Shown: positions 25,862 through 34,181, counted from the stretch's first letter. The stretch: DNA of 64,000 nucleotides from DP-36 sp036004365 (GCA_036004365.1 DASYRN010000184.1:1-64000); one strand, 5' to 3'. Translations and numbers: made by a program. Notes: generated by a model not told the origin, from the sequence alone.

Positions 25862-27457
25862 ATGAACGATTTTTACGAAGCCATGCTCGCTAGAGACTAC
25901 CGCTTCGACGGTAAATTTTTCGTTGGGGTGAAAACGACAGGTGTTTACTGCAGACCCATTTGCCCGGCAAGACCGAAGCGCGAAAATGTCGAGTTCTTCA
26001 CGACCGCCGCCTCGGCGGAATTGGCGGGATACCGGCCCTGTTTGAGGTGCCGTCCGGAATGTGCTCCTCTCTCACCCGCATGGTGGGGAAAGAAAGCGAT
26101 CGTTCAGAGAGCGCTTAAACTCATCGCCAGAAACGAGTTCCATCATAGAAACGAAGAGCTATTTGCCGAGCGGTTGGGCATGAGCGCGAGGCACTTGCGA
26201 CGACTCTTCGAGGAAGAAATCGGCCAGACACCTAAACAAGTCGCCGACAACAATAGGCTCAATTTCGCGCGCAAGCTTATTGTGGAGACCGAAATGCCGA
26301 TCATGACGGTCGCACGGACTGCCGGCTTTTCGTCGCTCAGACGGTTCAACGGCGCGTTCCAAAAACGCTTCCGCCGGGCGCCTTCGCAATTAAGAAAGGC
26401 TCGTTCAAAAACCGATAGCAGAGACGGGATCGAGCTCAAGCTTCCCTTTAGGCCCCCTTACGATTGGCAAACTCTCATTCGGTTCTATCAATCGCATCCG
26501 ATTCCAGGACTTGAACGGATCACGGGAGATTCTTTCGAACGAGTTTTTCGTATCGGTGATACGATCGGATTCCTGCAAGTTCAAGCGATGGTCGGTGAAC
26601 CTCAGCTTAAAATCAGGATTGTCACGGGAGATGCCAAGATTCTCTTCGAGGTGGTCAGTCGAGTCAGGAGGATGTTCGATTTAGACTCCGATCCGATCCT
26701 CATTGCGAATAGCTTTGCGCAAAATCCTCTTCTTTCAAAGTTCTATGTTCGCTTTCCGGGCTTGCGGCTGCCGGGTGGGTGGGATCCCTTTGAAACGGCC
26801 ATCTGCTCGATCCTGGGCCAACTGGTTTCGGCTCAACAGCGATGCAATCTTGTCGGTCAGCTCGTGCGCGGCTATGGCGAGGAGATCGCTCACCCCATAT
26901 CGAGAGAGAAAATCCATTTATTTCCCGGTCCCGCTGTCTTGGCGCGGTCCAACCTTCGTAAGGTCAAGACGACTATCGCCCGCAGAAAGGCGATTCGGGA
27001 ATTCAGCCGTCGCGTATTGAGCGGGGCCATTTCTCTTTCGGAAGCTCAAGATCCGATGTCGTTTCGGAAGGCGCTTCTTGAGACAAAGGGTCTTGGCCCC
27101 TGGTCGGCTGAGTATATCAGTCTTCGATCGATCGGCGACACCGACGCGTTTCCTCGGACGGATTTGATTCTCAAGCGGGTACTAGAGCTTCACCCCGATC
27201 TTAATTTAGAAGCTATCAAACCTTGGAGATCGTATGCGGCGATCTACCTTTGGAAGGGATTTGCACAAATGCTTTCGAAGAGAAAAAGGAGGAACGAGCA
27301 TGACACTTTTTTACAAAGAAATGGAATCTCCCGTAGGAAAACTCAAATTAGTGGCAAGCGCCACAGCGCTAGTCGCCGTTCTTTGGGAACAGGAACGCCC
27401 AAACCGAGTGGGGCTCGGCACCCTGGAGCTCGATCAGCAGCACCCGATCCTACTTGA
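25862..27457 (+). CDS. Ada-AlkA fusion: methylphosphotriester-sensing AraC regulator and 3-methyladenine DNA glycosylase
   Basis: The 531-residue protein has an Ada N-terminal zinc domain with Cys30, Cys34, Cys60 and Cys63 (TTGVYCRPICPARPKR ... CLRCRPE). Cys30 is the expected methyl acceptor. An AraC-type helix-turn-helix follows at about 85-185. An AlkA domain from about 195 has the helix-hairpin-helix LETKGLGPWSAEY and catalytic Asp in DTDAFPRTDL. It senses DNA alkylation, activates repair genes and excises alkylated bases. The last ~50 residues run in another frame over the start of ogt (158-bp overlap) and are unlike the family, so the ancestral stop seems lost. Confidence 0.9.
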   Translation: MNDFYEAMLARDYRFDGKFFVGVKTTGVYCRPICPARPKRENVEFFTTAASAELAGYRPCLRCRPECAPLSPAWWGKKAIVQRALKLIARNEFHHRNEELFAERLGMSARHLRRLFEEEIGQTPKQVADNNRLNFARKLIVETEMPIMTVARTAGFSSLRRFNGAFQKRFRRAPSQLRKARSKTDSRDGIELKLPFRPPYDWQTLIRFYQSHPIPGLERITGDSFERVFRIGDTIGFLQVQAMVGEPQLKIRIVTGDAKILFEVVSRVRRMFDLDSDPILIANSFAQNPLLSKFYVRFPGLRLPGGWDPFETAICSILGQLVSAQQRCNLVGQLVRGYGEEIAHPISREKIHLFPGPAVLARSNLRKVKTTIARRKAIREFSRRVLSGAISLSEAQDPMSFRKALLETKGLGPWSAEYISLRSIGDTDAFPRTDLILKRVLELHPDLNLEAIKPWRSYAAIYLWKGFAQMLSKRKRRNEHDTFLQRNGISRRKTQISGKRHSASRRSLGTGTPKPSGARHPGARSAAPDPT

Positions 27458-27800
27458 AACCGAGCGACAACTCTCTGAGTATTTCGCTGGTAAGAGAACT
27501 CAGTTTGAGCTTCCTCTCGAGCCGCGCGGAAGTGAATTTCAAAAAAGAGTTTGGCGCGCTTTGAGAGAAATACCGTTCGGCAAGACCAGGAGTTACCGGG
27601 ATCTGGCCGAGGCCATCGGCTCCCCCAAAGCGTCTAGGGCCATCGGCGCGGCCAATGGCAAAAATCCACTATCGATTGTGGTTCCTTGTCATCGCGTTAT
27701 CGGTACGGATAGAACCCTTACCGGTTTTGCCGGCGGTCTTGAGACCAAGGCGACTCTTTTAGCTCTCGAAGCACGAGCCGCAGGGTCGATGAAGAGTTGA
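27300..27800 (+). CDS. ogt: methylated-DNA-protein cysteine methyltransferase
   Basis: The 166-residue suicide repair protein transfers the methyl group from O6-methylguanine to its own cysteine in VVPCHRVIG (about 122-130). The helix-turn-helix region (GKTRSYRDLAEAIG ... SRAIGAANGKNPL) matches Ogt/MGMT. AGGAGG lies six bases before the ATG, inside the upstream ada-alkA frame, so the two genes overlap and are translated together. Confidence 0.93.
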   Translation: MTLFYKEMESPVGKLKLVASATALVAVLWEQERPNRVGLGTLELDQQHPILLETERQLSEYFAGKRTQFELPLEPRGSEFQKRVWRALREIPFGKTRSYRDLAEAIGSPKASRAIGAANGKNPLSIVVPCHRVIGTDRTLTGFAGGLETKATLLALEARAAGSMKS

Positions 27801-27812
27801 GAGAAAATGTGA

Positions 27813-28529
27813 ATGGGAACGCAGGAGCCATGTCATCCACACGAGATCGATTGGGAACGGGTCCGGTCTGATCTCGATGCGCGGGGATTCGCCACTCTGC
27901 CTGGCGTTCTCACCAAGAAAACCTGTGAAGAGATAGCTGCCGGTTATTCCGACGAGCGCCAATTTCGCACTCGGATTGAAATGTCCCGCTATTCCTTCGG
28001 CCGTGGCGAGTATAAATACTTCAATTATCCACTACCCCCGATAGTGCAGCGGCTCAGGTCTTCCATTTATTCTCAGCTCGCGCCGCTTGCGAACGAATGG
28101 CTCGATCGGCTGGGGAGCGACAAACCTCGTTTTCCTGAAAACCTCTCGGATTTTATCGAGCAGTGTCATCGTGCAGGCCAAAAGCGCGCGACACCTTTGA
28201 TCCTGAAATACGGCTCCGGTGATTTCAATTGCCTGCACCAAGATTTGTACGGCGAAATCGTGTTTCCCTTTCAAGTCACCTTTTTCTTGAGTCAGAAAGA
28301 TAGGGATTTCGAGGGCGGCGAATTTGTGCTCAGTGAACAGCAACCCCGCAGGCAATCACGCGTTGAAGTGCTCTCCCCAAACCAGGGCGATGCGGTGATC
28401 TTCTCGGTTCATCATCGGCCCGTTCGAGGCGCGCGGGGTCACTACCGAGCGAACCTTCGGCACGGAGTTAGTACCGTTCACACGGGTGAGAGATACACCT
28501 TAGGAATTATTTTCCACGATGCAAAGTAA
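27813..28529 (+). CDS. 2OG-Fe(II) oxygenase, prolyl-4-hydroxylase-like, in the alkylation repair operon
   Basis: The 238-residue protein has the iron triad in LHQDLYG (His and Asp) and LRHGVSTV (His), with 2-oxoglutarate-binding Arg in GERYTLGIIFH. It starts 12 bases behind ogt. Proteins of this family are recurrent neighbours of ada and alkB genes. That context suggests a role in oxidative removal of alkyl damage from DNA, RNA or protein. That role is inference; the direct substrate is unknown and the fold is not the classical AlkB type. Confidence 0.82.
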   Translation: MGTQEPCHPHEIDWERVRSDLDARGFATLPGVLTKKTCEEIAAGYSDERQFRTRIEMSRYSFGRGEYKYFNYPLPPIVQRLRSSIYSQLAPLANEWLDRLGSDKPRFPENLSDFIEQCHRAGQKRATPLILKYGSGDFNCLHQDLYGEIVFPFQVTFFLSQKDRDFEGGEFVLSEQQPRRQSRVEVLSPNQGDAVIFSVHHRPVRGARGHYRANLRHGVSTVHTGERYTLGIIFHDAK

Positions 28530-28608
28530 GTGACAATATCGGTTTTTAGTTTTTTGAGTTTTTAGTTACTCGGCACTCAGCATTGCTAACTTAGAACTGG
28601 ATAGGTCG
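28530..28608 (+). repeat. AT-rich insert remnant of a 5S-derived element (copy H)
   Basis: GGTTTTTAGTTTTTTGAGTT...CACTCAGCATTGC...TAGAACTGGATAGGTCG matches the AT-rich palindromic insert with very little 5S body. It lies between two convergent genes, and the minus-strand amidinotransferase uses it as its last codons. Confidence 0.6.
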
Positions 28609-29414
28609 GTTTCGTTGTCGCAGTGTGGGACTTTGAGGACGAGACACTTTGCGCTGCCGCCGGCTTTGATGAACTCCGCGAGAGGGATTTCAAAAACAGA
28701 AAATCCCAGAGATTCCAATTGGCGACGAATTCTCGGACAACCATCATTCATGATCACGTTCTTCTCCACCACTATCGCGTTGCACGCAAATCGCCGCGCT
28801 TCCTGTTGGGTCACAGGAATGAGGGTGCCAATATGATCTTTCAATACCTTTAAGCCACGGGCGTCAAAGGCGGCGGGATAATAGATCGCCTCGTCATTAC
28901 TCAGAGGGCAAAGGCAGGTGTCTAAATGGTAGAACCAATCGTTGGTAAGTTTTAGAGAGATGACCTCGCGCCCGATGATTTCCGCTGCTCTTTGGTGGGA
29001 GATCACGGAAGAGCGGATGGGATATCCCGCAAACAAAAGATCCCCGCACATCAGCAGATCTCCTTCTCCCTCAAAGTGGCTCTGTTCGGGAAGGTGAAAG
29101 ATCTCATAGTTCCTGACGGCGAACCAGTTCTCGAAGTGTGTGGCTTCGGCTCGCCTGACCTGATAACGGAAATTGCTCACGATGAATTTATTCTTCCACA
29201 CAAGCCCCGCGTTGGCAGTAAATACCATGTCCGGTAGACCCGGTCTGGGTTTGATCAAGGAGACATCCATGTTCAGCCGATGCTTAAGGAGCTGGTAGAG
29301 TGCTCGCCATTGGTGCTGGGCCAATAGAGTGTCGCTCTGACGAATGCGACTCATCCAGGGATTGATCTCGTACTCGATGCCATAATACACGGGCGGACAC
29401 ATCAGAATTTGCAT
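28566..29414 (-). CDS. amidinotransferase/dimethylarginine dimethylaminohydrolase-like hydrolase
   Basis: The 282-residue protein has the guanidine-modifying superfamily motifs PDMVFTANAG, FEGEGDLL, FYHLDTCLCPL and the nucleophile in GGSAKCLVL. The C, H and D/E set is thus complete. It likely hydrolyses arginine, methylarginine or a related guanidine compound to ornithine/citrulline-type products. The last ~20 residues (DNETDLSSSKLAMLSAE) run into the repeat remnant copy H, so the native C-terminus may have been replaced. The second ATG is preferred; one two codons earlier is possible. Confidence 0.85.
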   Translation of the reverse strand: MQILMCPPVYYGIEYEINPWMSRIRQSDTLLAQHQWRALYQLLKHRLNMDVSLIKPRPGLPDMVFTANAGLVWKNKFIVSNFRYQVRRAEATHFENWFAVRNYEIFHLPEQSHFEGEGDLLMCGDLLFAGYPIRSSVISHQRAAEIIGREVISLKLTNDWFYHLDTCLCPLSNDEAIYYPAAFDARGLKVLKDHIGTLIPVTQQEARRFACNAIVVEKNVIMNDGCPRIRRQLESLGFSVFEIPLAEFIKAGGSAKCLVLKVPHCDNETDLSSSKLAMLSAE

Positions 29415-29420
29415 GATCAT

Positions 29421-29878
29421 CTCTTATCCAATGCATGTGCCAGTCTATGGATCTAACAAAATCAACAACTTACGTCGCTGGAACGGTTCTTTTTGCTGGC
29501 AGATCTGACGCTCTGATAGAGACAGAGCCCAAACAAAGTCATCTTTGCCCGAACGGCTGTTAAGCCCTCTGGCCGATGGATCTATACAGGAGATGAGGTC
29601 GCTTGATTTAAAACCTCAAAAGGCCTGCCTCGAAAGAGGTCTGGGCCGTTGAGGTTGAAGTCGAGAAAAGAGAATAAAGGCGGTTGTCTCAAGATCAGAG
29701 CGGCAAAGGACCACGCTTCGAGCGCCGGATTCGCCGGTCACGCGTCAGCAAGGCCGTCTTGTGTACATGCTCGTGGCACCCATGATTTCGTTCGCAGGAT
29801 CACCCTTGAAGTCGGTGGCCTGTTGACACTGTAAACAGTTTGCAGTTATGAGAGCCCATGAACATCGGAGGTGAAAAT
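29421..29878. other. divergent intergenic region with 5S element and promoter
   Basis: This holds element copy I (29547-29650) and a candidate sigma70 promoter, TTGACA (29823-29828)-N17-TTATGA (29846-29851), reading toward the amidohydrolase gene with a short leader. The 29660-29820 part shows no gene that I can support. Confidence 0.55.
29547..29650 (+). repeat. 5S-derived terminator element, copy I
   Basis: GCCCGAACGGCTGTTAAGCCCTCTGGCCGATGGA is followed by GAGGTCGC, the trailer TGATTTAAAACCTC, and a weakened hairpin AAAAGGCCTGCCTCGAAAGAGGTCTGGGCC that has lost most of its T-run. It carries no AT insert. Confidence 0.75.
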
Positions 29879-30973
29879 ATGGAGGCATCACGCAACCGCC
29901 AAATCATCGACGGCGATGGTCACGTGATGGAGGACATTGCTTCGATCTGGAAATACATGCCAGAAGAATATGTCGGCCGAAGTTTCTCAGACATTCGAGG
30001 CCGCAGCCCTTTTCCGCCCATCGACCACCTGCACTCGGCAAACCGCCACTTCACTCCAGGAGGCGCATTCGCCAATGTCGGGCCCGAGGGCTGGGCGGCG
30101 TTTCTCGACGATGTCGGTATCGAATCGACGGTGTTGTATACCAGCGCCGGCTTAAGTTTCGGCAAGATCGTGAGCCGCGACTGGGCGATCGAGCTCGCGC
30201 GGGCTTACAATAACTGGATGTACGACACCTATCTGTCAAAAAGCCCGCGCTTTCGCGCCATGGGGCTTATTCCGCTGCAAGCTCCCAAGGAAGCGGTCGA
30301 CGAATTGCGGCGCATCGTTCGGGAGCTAGGGATGTGCGGCGCGATGCTCCCTTCGACGGGCGCGAACAACTCCCACTTGGGATCGGAGCAGTTCTGGCCG
30401 ATCTACCAAGAGGCCGAGCGCCTCGGCTGCGCGATCGGCGTTCACGGCGGCGCGCACGAGGGCATGCTCATGGACGATTTGAGTCCCTACGCGCCGGTGA
30501 ACGCGCTGGGCCATCCTTTCGGGCAAATGGTGAGCTTCGCTGGCATCATCTTCAACGGCGTCTTCGACAAGTTCCCCGGCGTGCGCATCGGCTTTCTCGA
30601 GGCGGGCTGCGGCTGGCTGCTGACCTGTATCGAGCGCTTCACGCGCTCGTGGGCGAGTCATGTGCAGTATGATCCGCGCGGTCGCTTCTTCAAGCTTAAA
30701 GAAGGGGAGACGGTAGGCGATTATATCGTCCGTCACATCAACGAGGGAAGGATCTTCGTCGGCGTGGAGGGAAACGAGCTAACGATCAGCGAGGCGGTGC
30801 GTCACGTCGGCAACAAACCTTTTATTTTTTCTTCCGACTATCCGCACGAGGTGGACGCCGAGACCTGCAAGGCCGAACTCGAAGAGCTCTGGCAGAATTC
30901 AAGCCTTATTCGGGAAGACAAAGAGGCCATTCTATTCCACAACTCCGCTCGCTTTTATAAACTCGGCGTGTGA
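29879..30973 (+). CDS. amidohydrolase 2 family metal-dependent hydrolase
   Basis: The 364-residue TIM-barrel protein has IIDGDGHVMED at the N-terminus, RFRAMGLIPLQ, GVHGGAHE, IGFLEAGCGWL and FSSDYPHEVDAE, which carry the metal ligands and general base of the ACMSD-like group. The substrate is unknown. GGAGGTG seven bases upstream of this ATG decides the start over an ATG 21 bases earlier. It is paralogous to the genes at 18.6 and 63.7 kb. Confidence 0.88.
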   Translation: MEASRNRQIIDGDGHVMEDIASIWKYMPEEYVGRSFSDIRGRSPFPPIDHLHSANRHFTPGGAFANVGPEGWAAFLDDVGIESTVLYTSAGLSFGKIVSRDWAIELARAYNNWMYDTYLSKSPRFRAMGLIPLQAPKEAVDELRRIVRELGMCGAMLPSTGANNSHLGSEQFWPIYQEAERLGCAIGVHGGAHEGMLMDDLSPYAPVNALGHPFGQMVSFAGIIFNGVFDKFPGVRIGFLEAGCGWLLTCIERFTRSWASHVQYDPRGRFFKLKEGETVGDYIVRHINEGRIFVGVEGNELTISEAVRHVGNKPFIFSSDYPHEVDAETCKAELEELWQNSSLIREDKEAILFHNSARFYKLGV

Positions 30974-31042
30974 CCCAGAAGGTCGCCGCCGGATTTAAAA
31001 TTCAAAAGGCCCGCAGCTGAGCCAGCCCGGGCTTTTTTGCTT
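30974..31042 (+). repeat. 5S-derived terminator element, copy J
   Basis: AGAAGGTCGCCGCCGGATTTAAAATTCAAAAGGCCCGCAGCTGAGCCAGCCCGGGC plus T-run: the 3' end of 5S, trailer and terminator only. It begins at the amidohydrolase stop codon. Confidence 0.82.
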
Positions 31043-31314
31043 CTAAAGCATGCAGTGTTTCTGCCGCTTTTGCTTGGGATCAAGATTCATCCAACCGACT
31101 GCACCGCCGAGTCCCTGAAATAAGACCCCCCACGACTCCGGGCATCCTAGTAGATTCTTCATCGCGTTCGGGTGTGAAACTACCTCTTTATATCCAGGGT
31201 CACCCTGATATGAACCCGAGGGGGTGTCAACCCTAGAGGTTGCTCATTCGTTGTTATGGGGTATGTAAGGGCGGGAAACGGTTAATGATCGCAAACGTGA
31301 GGCAGACCTCAATG

Positions 31315-31839
31315 ACGGATCCGATAAAACCCGTGTCATATGAGGATCTCTACACCGCCCATTATAGAGAGGTCCTACGGTTATGTCGCCTGCTATTGTC
31401 AAATCACCACGACGCCGAAGAGGTCGCACAGGAGGTCTTCCTGAAGGTGTATCAAAAATTTCACAACAACAATCAGAATCAAATTATGGTGTGGCGACCC
31501 TGGCTAGTACGGGTCAGTGTCAACGCATGTCGCGATCGACGAAGGTCTGGGTGGTGGAGATGGTGGCGCGGGACCAAGGAAGAATACCAGGAAGCGAATT
31601 ATCCAGATTCCGGTAAGACCCCCGAAGAAACGCTTCTTGGCCGAGAAACGCAGGGGCGTATCTGGCGCGCCTTTCAGGAACTCTCTCGACGCCAGCAAGA
31701 GGTATTCGTTCTGCGCTACGTAGATGAGTGGTCCACCGACCAGGTGGCGGACATGCTGGGGATAACAACCGGCAGTGTGAAGCGGCACCTTTTTCGTGCC
31801 GTTCATCATCTACGCCGCGTATTAGGAGAGCGCCGATGA
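31315..31839 (+). CDS. ECF-type RNA polymerase sigma factor
   Basis: The 174-residue protein has sigma region 2 (LYTAHYREVLRLCRLLLSNH, DAEEVAQEVFLKVYQ) and region 4 (LSRRQQEVFVLRYVDEWSTDQVADMLGITTGSVKRHLFRAV). A basic, tryptophan-rich linker lies between them (RRRSGWWRWWRG). It directs RNA polymerase to envelope-stress-type promoters. Two further ATGs in frame at 31288 and nearby are possible starts; this one has GTGAGG upstream. It overlaps its anti-sigma gene. Confidence 0.9.
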   Translation, partial: TDPIKPVSYEDLYTAHYREVLRLCRLLLSNHHDAEEVAQEVFLKVYQKFHNNNQNQIMVWRPWLVRVSVNACRDRRRSGWWRWWRGTKEEYQEANYPDSGKTPEETLLGRETQGRIWRAFQELSRRQQEVFVLRYVDEWSTDQVADMLGITTGSVKRHLFRAVHHLRRVLGERR

Positions 31840-32375
31840 ACCCATGCCTGAAAGATCAAAAGCTCCTTTTACTGCATGACGGGGAAGGAACCAGTGCCGA
31901 GCGAAGTCATCTGGCAGAATGCGAGGCCTGCGCCAAACGGTATCGGCAACTGCGAAGCGACCTGGAAGCAATCACCCGAACACTCCGGGAAGAACCTCCT
32001 CCGAGGACCGTTAGTCATCCTTTTCGACCATTTACTGCCCGCTGGTTGCCTACGGCCGTCGCGGTGGCTTTGGCTCTCATACTGATGTGGCAAGGTGCGC
32101 GGATATGGAGTCCATCCGCCCCCGCTCCTCTTAGCGACGAAATCTGGATTGTCTTGGAAGAATTTTCGCCTGACTTCTTCTTGCAGAACCAAGCGAGCGC
32201 GGAGGGGCTATGGACTGTGGTTGCAGACGCTTACGACCGAGCTCTGGCTCTGGAGGCCGACCGGCCTTGCGAGTGGTACGACATGCCGGCAAGGGGTGAA
32301 GTAGAATCTGTGGATGCAGGATTTGGAGATTTTGGTGTGCCTGTTTCCGCTTGTGTGGAGCTTAATCGATCATAA
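31836..32375 (+). CDS. zinc-finger anti-sigma factor (membrane-bound)
   Basis: The 179-residue protein has an N-terminal anti-sigma zinc motif HLAECEACAKRY (HxxxCxxC, about 26-34), a single transmembrane helix at about 70-88 (WLPTAVAVALALILMW) and a periplasmic domain. Start and preceding stop overlap as ATGA, with AGGAG upstream, so it is translationally coupled to the sigma gene. It presumably holds the sigma factor inactive until an envelope signal is sensed. Confidence 0.85.
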   Translation: MNPCLKDQKLLLLHDGEGTSAERSHLAECEACAKRYRQLRSDLEAITRTLREEPPPRTVSHPFRPFTARWLPTAVAVALALILMWQGARIWSPSAPAPLSDEIWIVLEEFSPDFFLQNQASAEGLWTVVADAYDRALALEADRPCEWYDMPARGEVESVDAGFGDFGVPVSACVELNRS

Positions 32376-32432
32376 GAAGCGTTTACTGAACCTGAGGCGT
32401 AGAACACGACATAGTCATAAAAGGAGGTAGCC

Positions 32433-32927
32433 ATGATGAAGACAAAACGAACAATGGTTGGCATGGGGACATTGGTAGCTGGATTGCTGCTGCTGGTTTC
32501 GTTGTTATCCCCGGTCTATGCACAGAACGATGCCATGAGCCAAGCGAGGACTGTAGCGACGTTTGGACTAATGTCGCCACGGTTACTCAACGCGTTGAAC
32601 CTCACGCCAGACCAGGCAGCCAAGATAGAAATTAGCAAGAATGCTTTTAGGGACGCTCAAAGGGCCTACCTGAGCGAGGTGAGAGTATTGCGGAAGGAAG
32701 TCGGTGATAAGCTCTTTGGACCCAACCGGGTAGCGGAGGCGGACGTGGCCCGCCAGATAACAAAGATTGCCGACTTGCGGGAGAAGATTCTCCGAGAGGG
32801 ATTCAAGATTGCGCTTGAGGTGCGGCATGTGCTTACGCCGGAACAGTTAGCAAAGGCTGCAGCGATCAGGCAGCAACTGCTGGAGATCCAAAACGAGGTT
32901 CGCGATCTCTATAACGAGAACCAATAG
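32433..32927 (+). CDS. Spy/CpxP-like periplasmic protein in the ECF operon
   Basis: The 164-residue protein has a Sec signal (hydrophobic 12-28, cleavage after VYA). Two helical LTPxQ motifs (LTPDQAAK about 56-63 and LTPEQLAK about 134-141) place it in the Spy/CpxP/CnrX-like group. AAAGGAGG lies upstream of the start. Its place behind sigma and anti-sigma genes suggests it is the periplasmic sensor or effector of this stress system, as CnrX is for the Cnr system. The ligand is unknown. Confidence 0.82.
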   Translation: MMKTKRTMVGMGTLVAGLLLLVSLLSPVYAQNDAMSQARTVATFGLMSPRLLNALNLTPDQAAKIEISKNAFRDAQRAYLSEVRVLRKEVGDKLFGPNRVAEADVARQITKIADLREKILREGFKIALEVRHVLTPEQLAKAAAIRQQLLEIQNEVRDLYNENQ

Positions 32928-32997
32928 TCTGGCTTCGGACAAAAACAGATCGCGAATCTATCGGATCCGCAAGCGGGCGAGCCGAGGATCGTCTTAA

Positions 32998-33351
32998 ATG
33001 TTAACAGCCATTAAGAGCGGCATAGGTATGAGACACAGTCCACTCGAAAAAAAGGCAGCCAAAATGAGGATGGGCGCATGGCTACTGCTGCTTAGCGTTC
33101 TCATTCTGAGCTTATGGGTCTCCTTCGCTCTTATCGAAGAGCAACCAGCGAACCCCGCCAACGATTGGCTCAACGACGAATGGGCGGAGCCATTACCTGC
33201 CGGGGTGGAGCTCCGCATCGCTCGCAGTCTCGATAAGGACAATCAAGTTGAGGGTTATGAAACAATCTCTAAAAGTGTCGAACCCGACTCAGAGCTCCCG
33301 CCCCAATACGGGTGTTCGAAAAAGTTCCAACACTGCCCGACACGAGATTAA
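32998..33351 (+). CDS. hypothetical single-pass membrane protein at the end of the ECF operon
   Basis: The 117-residue protein has one transmembrane helix at about 28-47 (WLLLLSVLILSLWVSFALIE) preceded by lysine-rich residues, then a periplasmic tail that ends in two cysteines (YGCSKKFQHCP). I do not recognise a family. Same strand and short spacing suggest it belongs to the sigma operon. An ATG ten codons later is an alternative start. Confidence 0.5.
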   Translation: MLTAIKSGIGMRHSPLEKKAAKMRMGAWLLLLSVLILSLWVSFALIEEQPANPANDWLNDEWAEPLPAGVELRIARSLDKDNQVEGYETISKSVEPDSELPPQYGCSKKFQHCPTRD

Positions 33352-33369
33352 AGACAATGTTGGTGATTT

Positions 33370-33504
33370 TCTTTTAGCGCCGATGGACCTATGCGGTCGT
33401 CGTTCGGCGAAGCTCACGACAGGCCGTATGGGAGCGTAGGACAGCGCCGGATTTAAAGTTCAAAAAGGCCCGTGGTTCTAACGAATCCGGGCCTTTTTGC
33501 TTTT
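33370..33504 (+). repeat. 5S-derived terminator element, copy K (hairpin-insert type)
   Basis: TAGCGCCGATGGACCTATGCGGTCGTCGTTCGGCG...CTCACGACAGGCCGTATGGGAGCGTAGG, then CGCCGGATTTAAAGTTC and a hairpin GGCCCGTGGTTC-TAAC-GAATCCGGGCC plus T-run. It shares the GC hairpin insert with copy C, 28 kb away. Confidence 0.85.
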
Positions 33505-33506
33505 AC

Positions 33507-33534
33507 TTGACAGGGTATACTCGCGCTCGATAAT
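33507..33534 (+). promoter_or_regulatory. candidate sigma70 promoter for the cupin gene
   Basis: TTGACA (33507-33512), a 16-bp spacer and GATAAT (33529-33534), placed directly behind the terminator of copy K and about 40 bases before the cupin ATG. Confidence 0.6.
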
Positions 33535-33575
33535 CTTCGGTCTCTTGCTGAACGGTTGTCTATGCGGAGGTACTC

Positions 33576-33995
33576 ATGAAGGTCATCTATCACAAGGACA
33601 GACCCTTGTTGGAATTTCCCGACGAGCCATGGCGTCCGCCTTTGCGGATGGCAGTCAATCGATCCGCTGGCGCAGAGTCCGTATCCATCTGGCTGCACGA
33701 CGTGGAAGGTCAAAAGCGGGCTCCGCTTCACTGGCACGACGTCGAGGAAGTTTTGGTCTTCCTTGATGTCCAAGGCGAAGGTTTCGTTCGCGTCGGCGAA
33801 GAGGAACATAAGGTAGAAACGCAAACGAGTGTTGTCGTTCCTCCGGGAACCATGCACTGCTTCGGACTTCGGGGGCAGGGAACTCTAAGAGCGCTGGCTG
33901 TTCTTCCCGACGCGGACGCCGCGCTTGGGCATCGGATGTTCGAGAAGGGCGATGAAGGCTTTGACCTCCCTCCGCCGAAGAAGAACGGTCGTTAA
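33576..33995 (+). CDS. cupin domain protein
   Basis: The 139-residue single-domain beta-barrel has cupin motif 1 (LHWHDVEEVLVFLDVQGEGF) and motif 2 (VVVPPGTMHCFG), with His, His, Glu and His metal ligands present. The activity is not predictable. The stop codon and last residues (KKNGR) lie inside 5S-like sequence CGGTCGTTAAGCC of copy L, so the element supplies the end of the gene. GGAGG lies upstream of the start. Confidence 0.8.
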   Translation: MKVIYHKDRPLLEFPDEPWRPPLRMAVNRSAGAESVSIWLHDVEGQKRAPLHWHDVEEVLVFLDVQGEGFVRVGEEEHKVETQTSVVVPPGTMHCFGLRGQGTLRALAVLPDADAALGHRMFEKGDEGFDLPPPKKNGR

Positions 33996-34181
33996 GCCCT
34001 CCAGCGCCACCCTATCAGTTTTTAGTTTTGAATGTTGAGTTCTCAGTTCACTCAACACTTAGCACTCAACCCTCAATACTCATAACTCGAAACTGAGTTG
34101 AGTATGGGAGAGTAAGTCGTCGCCGTATTTAAATTTGAAAGGCCCGTGGATCTAGCGCTATCGCCGCTGGCTTTTTTTCTA
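33985..34181 (+). repeat. 5S-derived terminator element, copy L
   Basis: CGGTCGTTAAGCCCTCCAGCGCCAC is followed by a long AT-rich insert (TTTTTAGTTTTGAATGTTGAG ... to the closing ATAACTCGAAACTG), then GTATGGGAGAGTAAGTCGTCGCCG, the trailer and a degraded hairpin ending CTTTTTTTCT. It lies between convergent genes. Confidence 0.85.

Noticed and set aside
28566..29414. Arginine deiminase pathway
   Set aside because: No carbamoyltransferase or carbamate kinase gene nearby; only a general amidinotransferase assignment is supportable.
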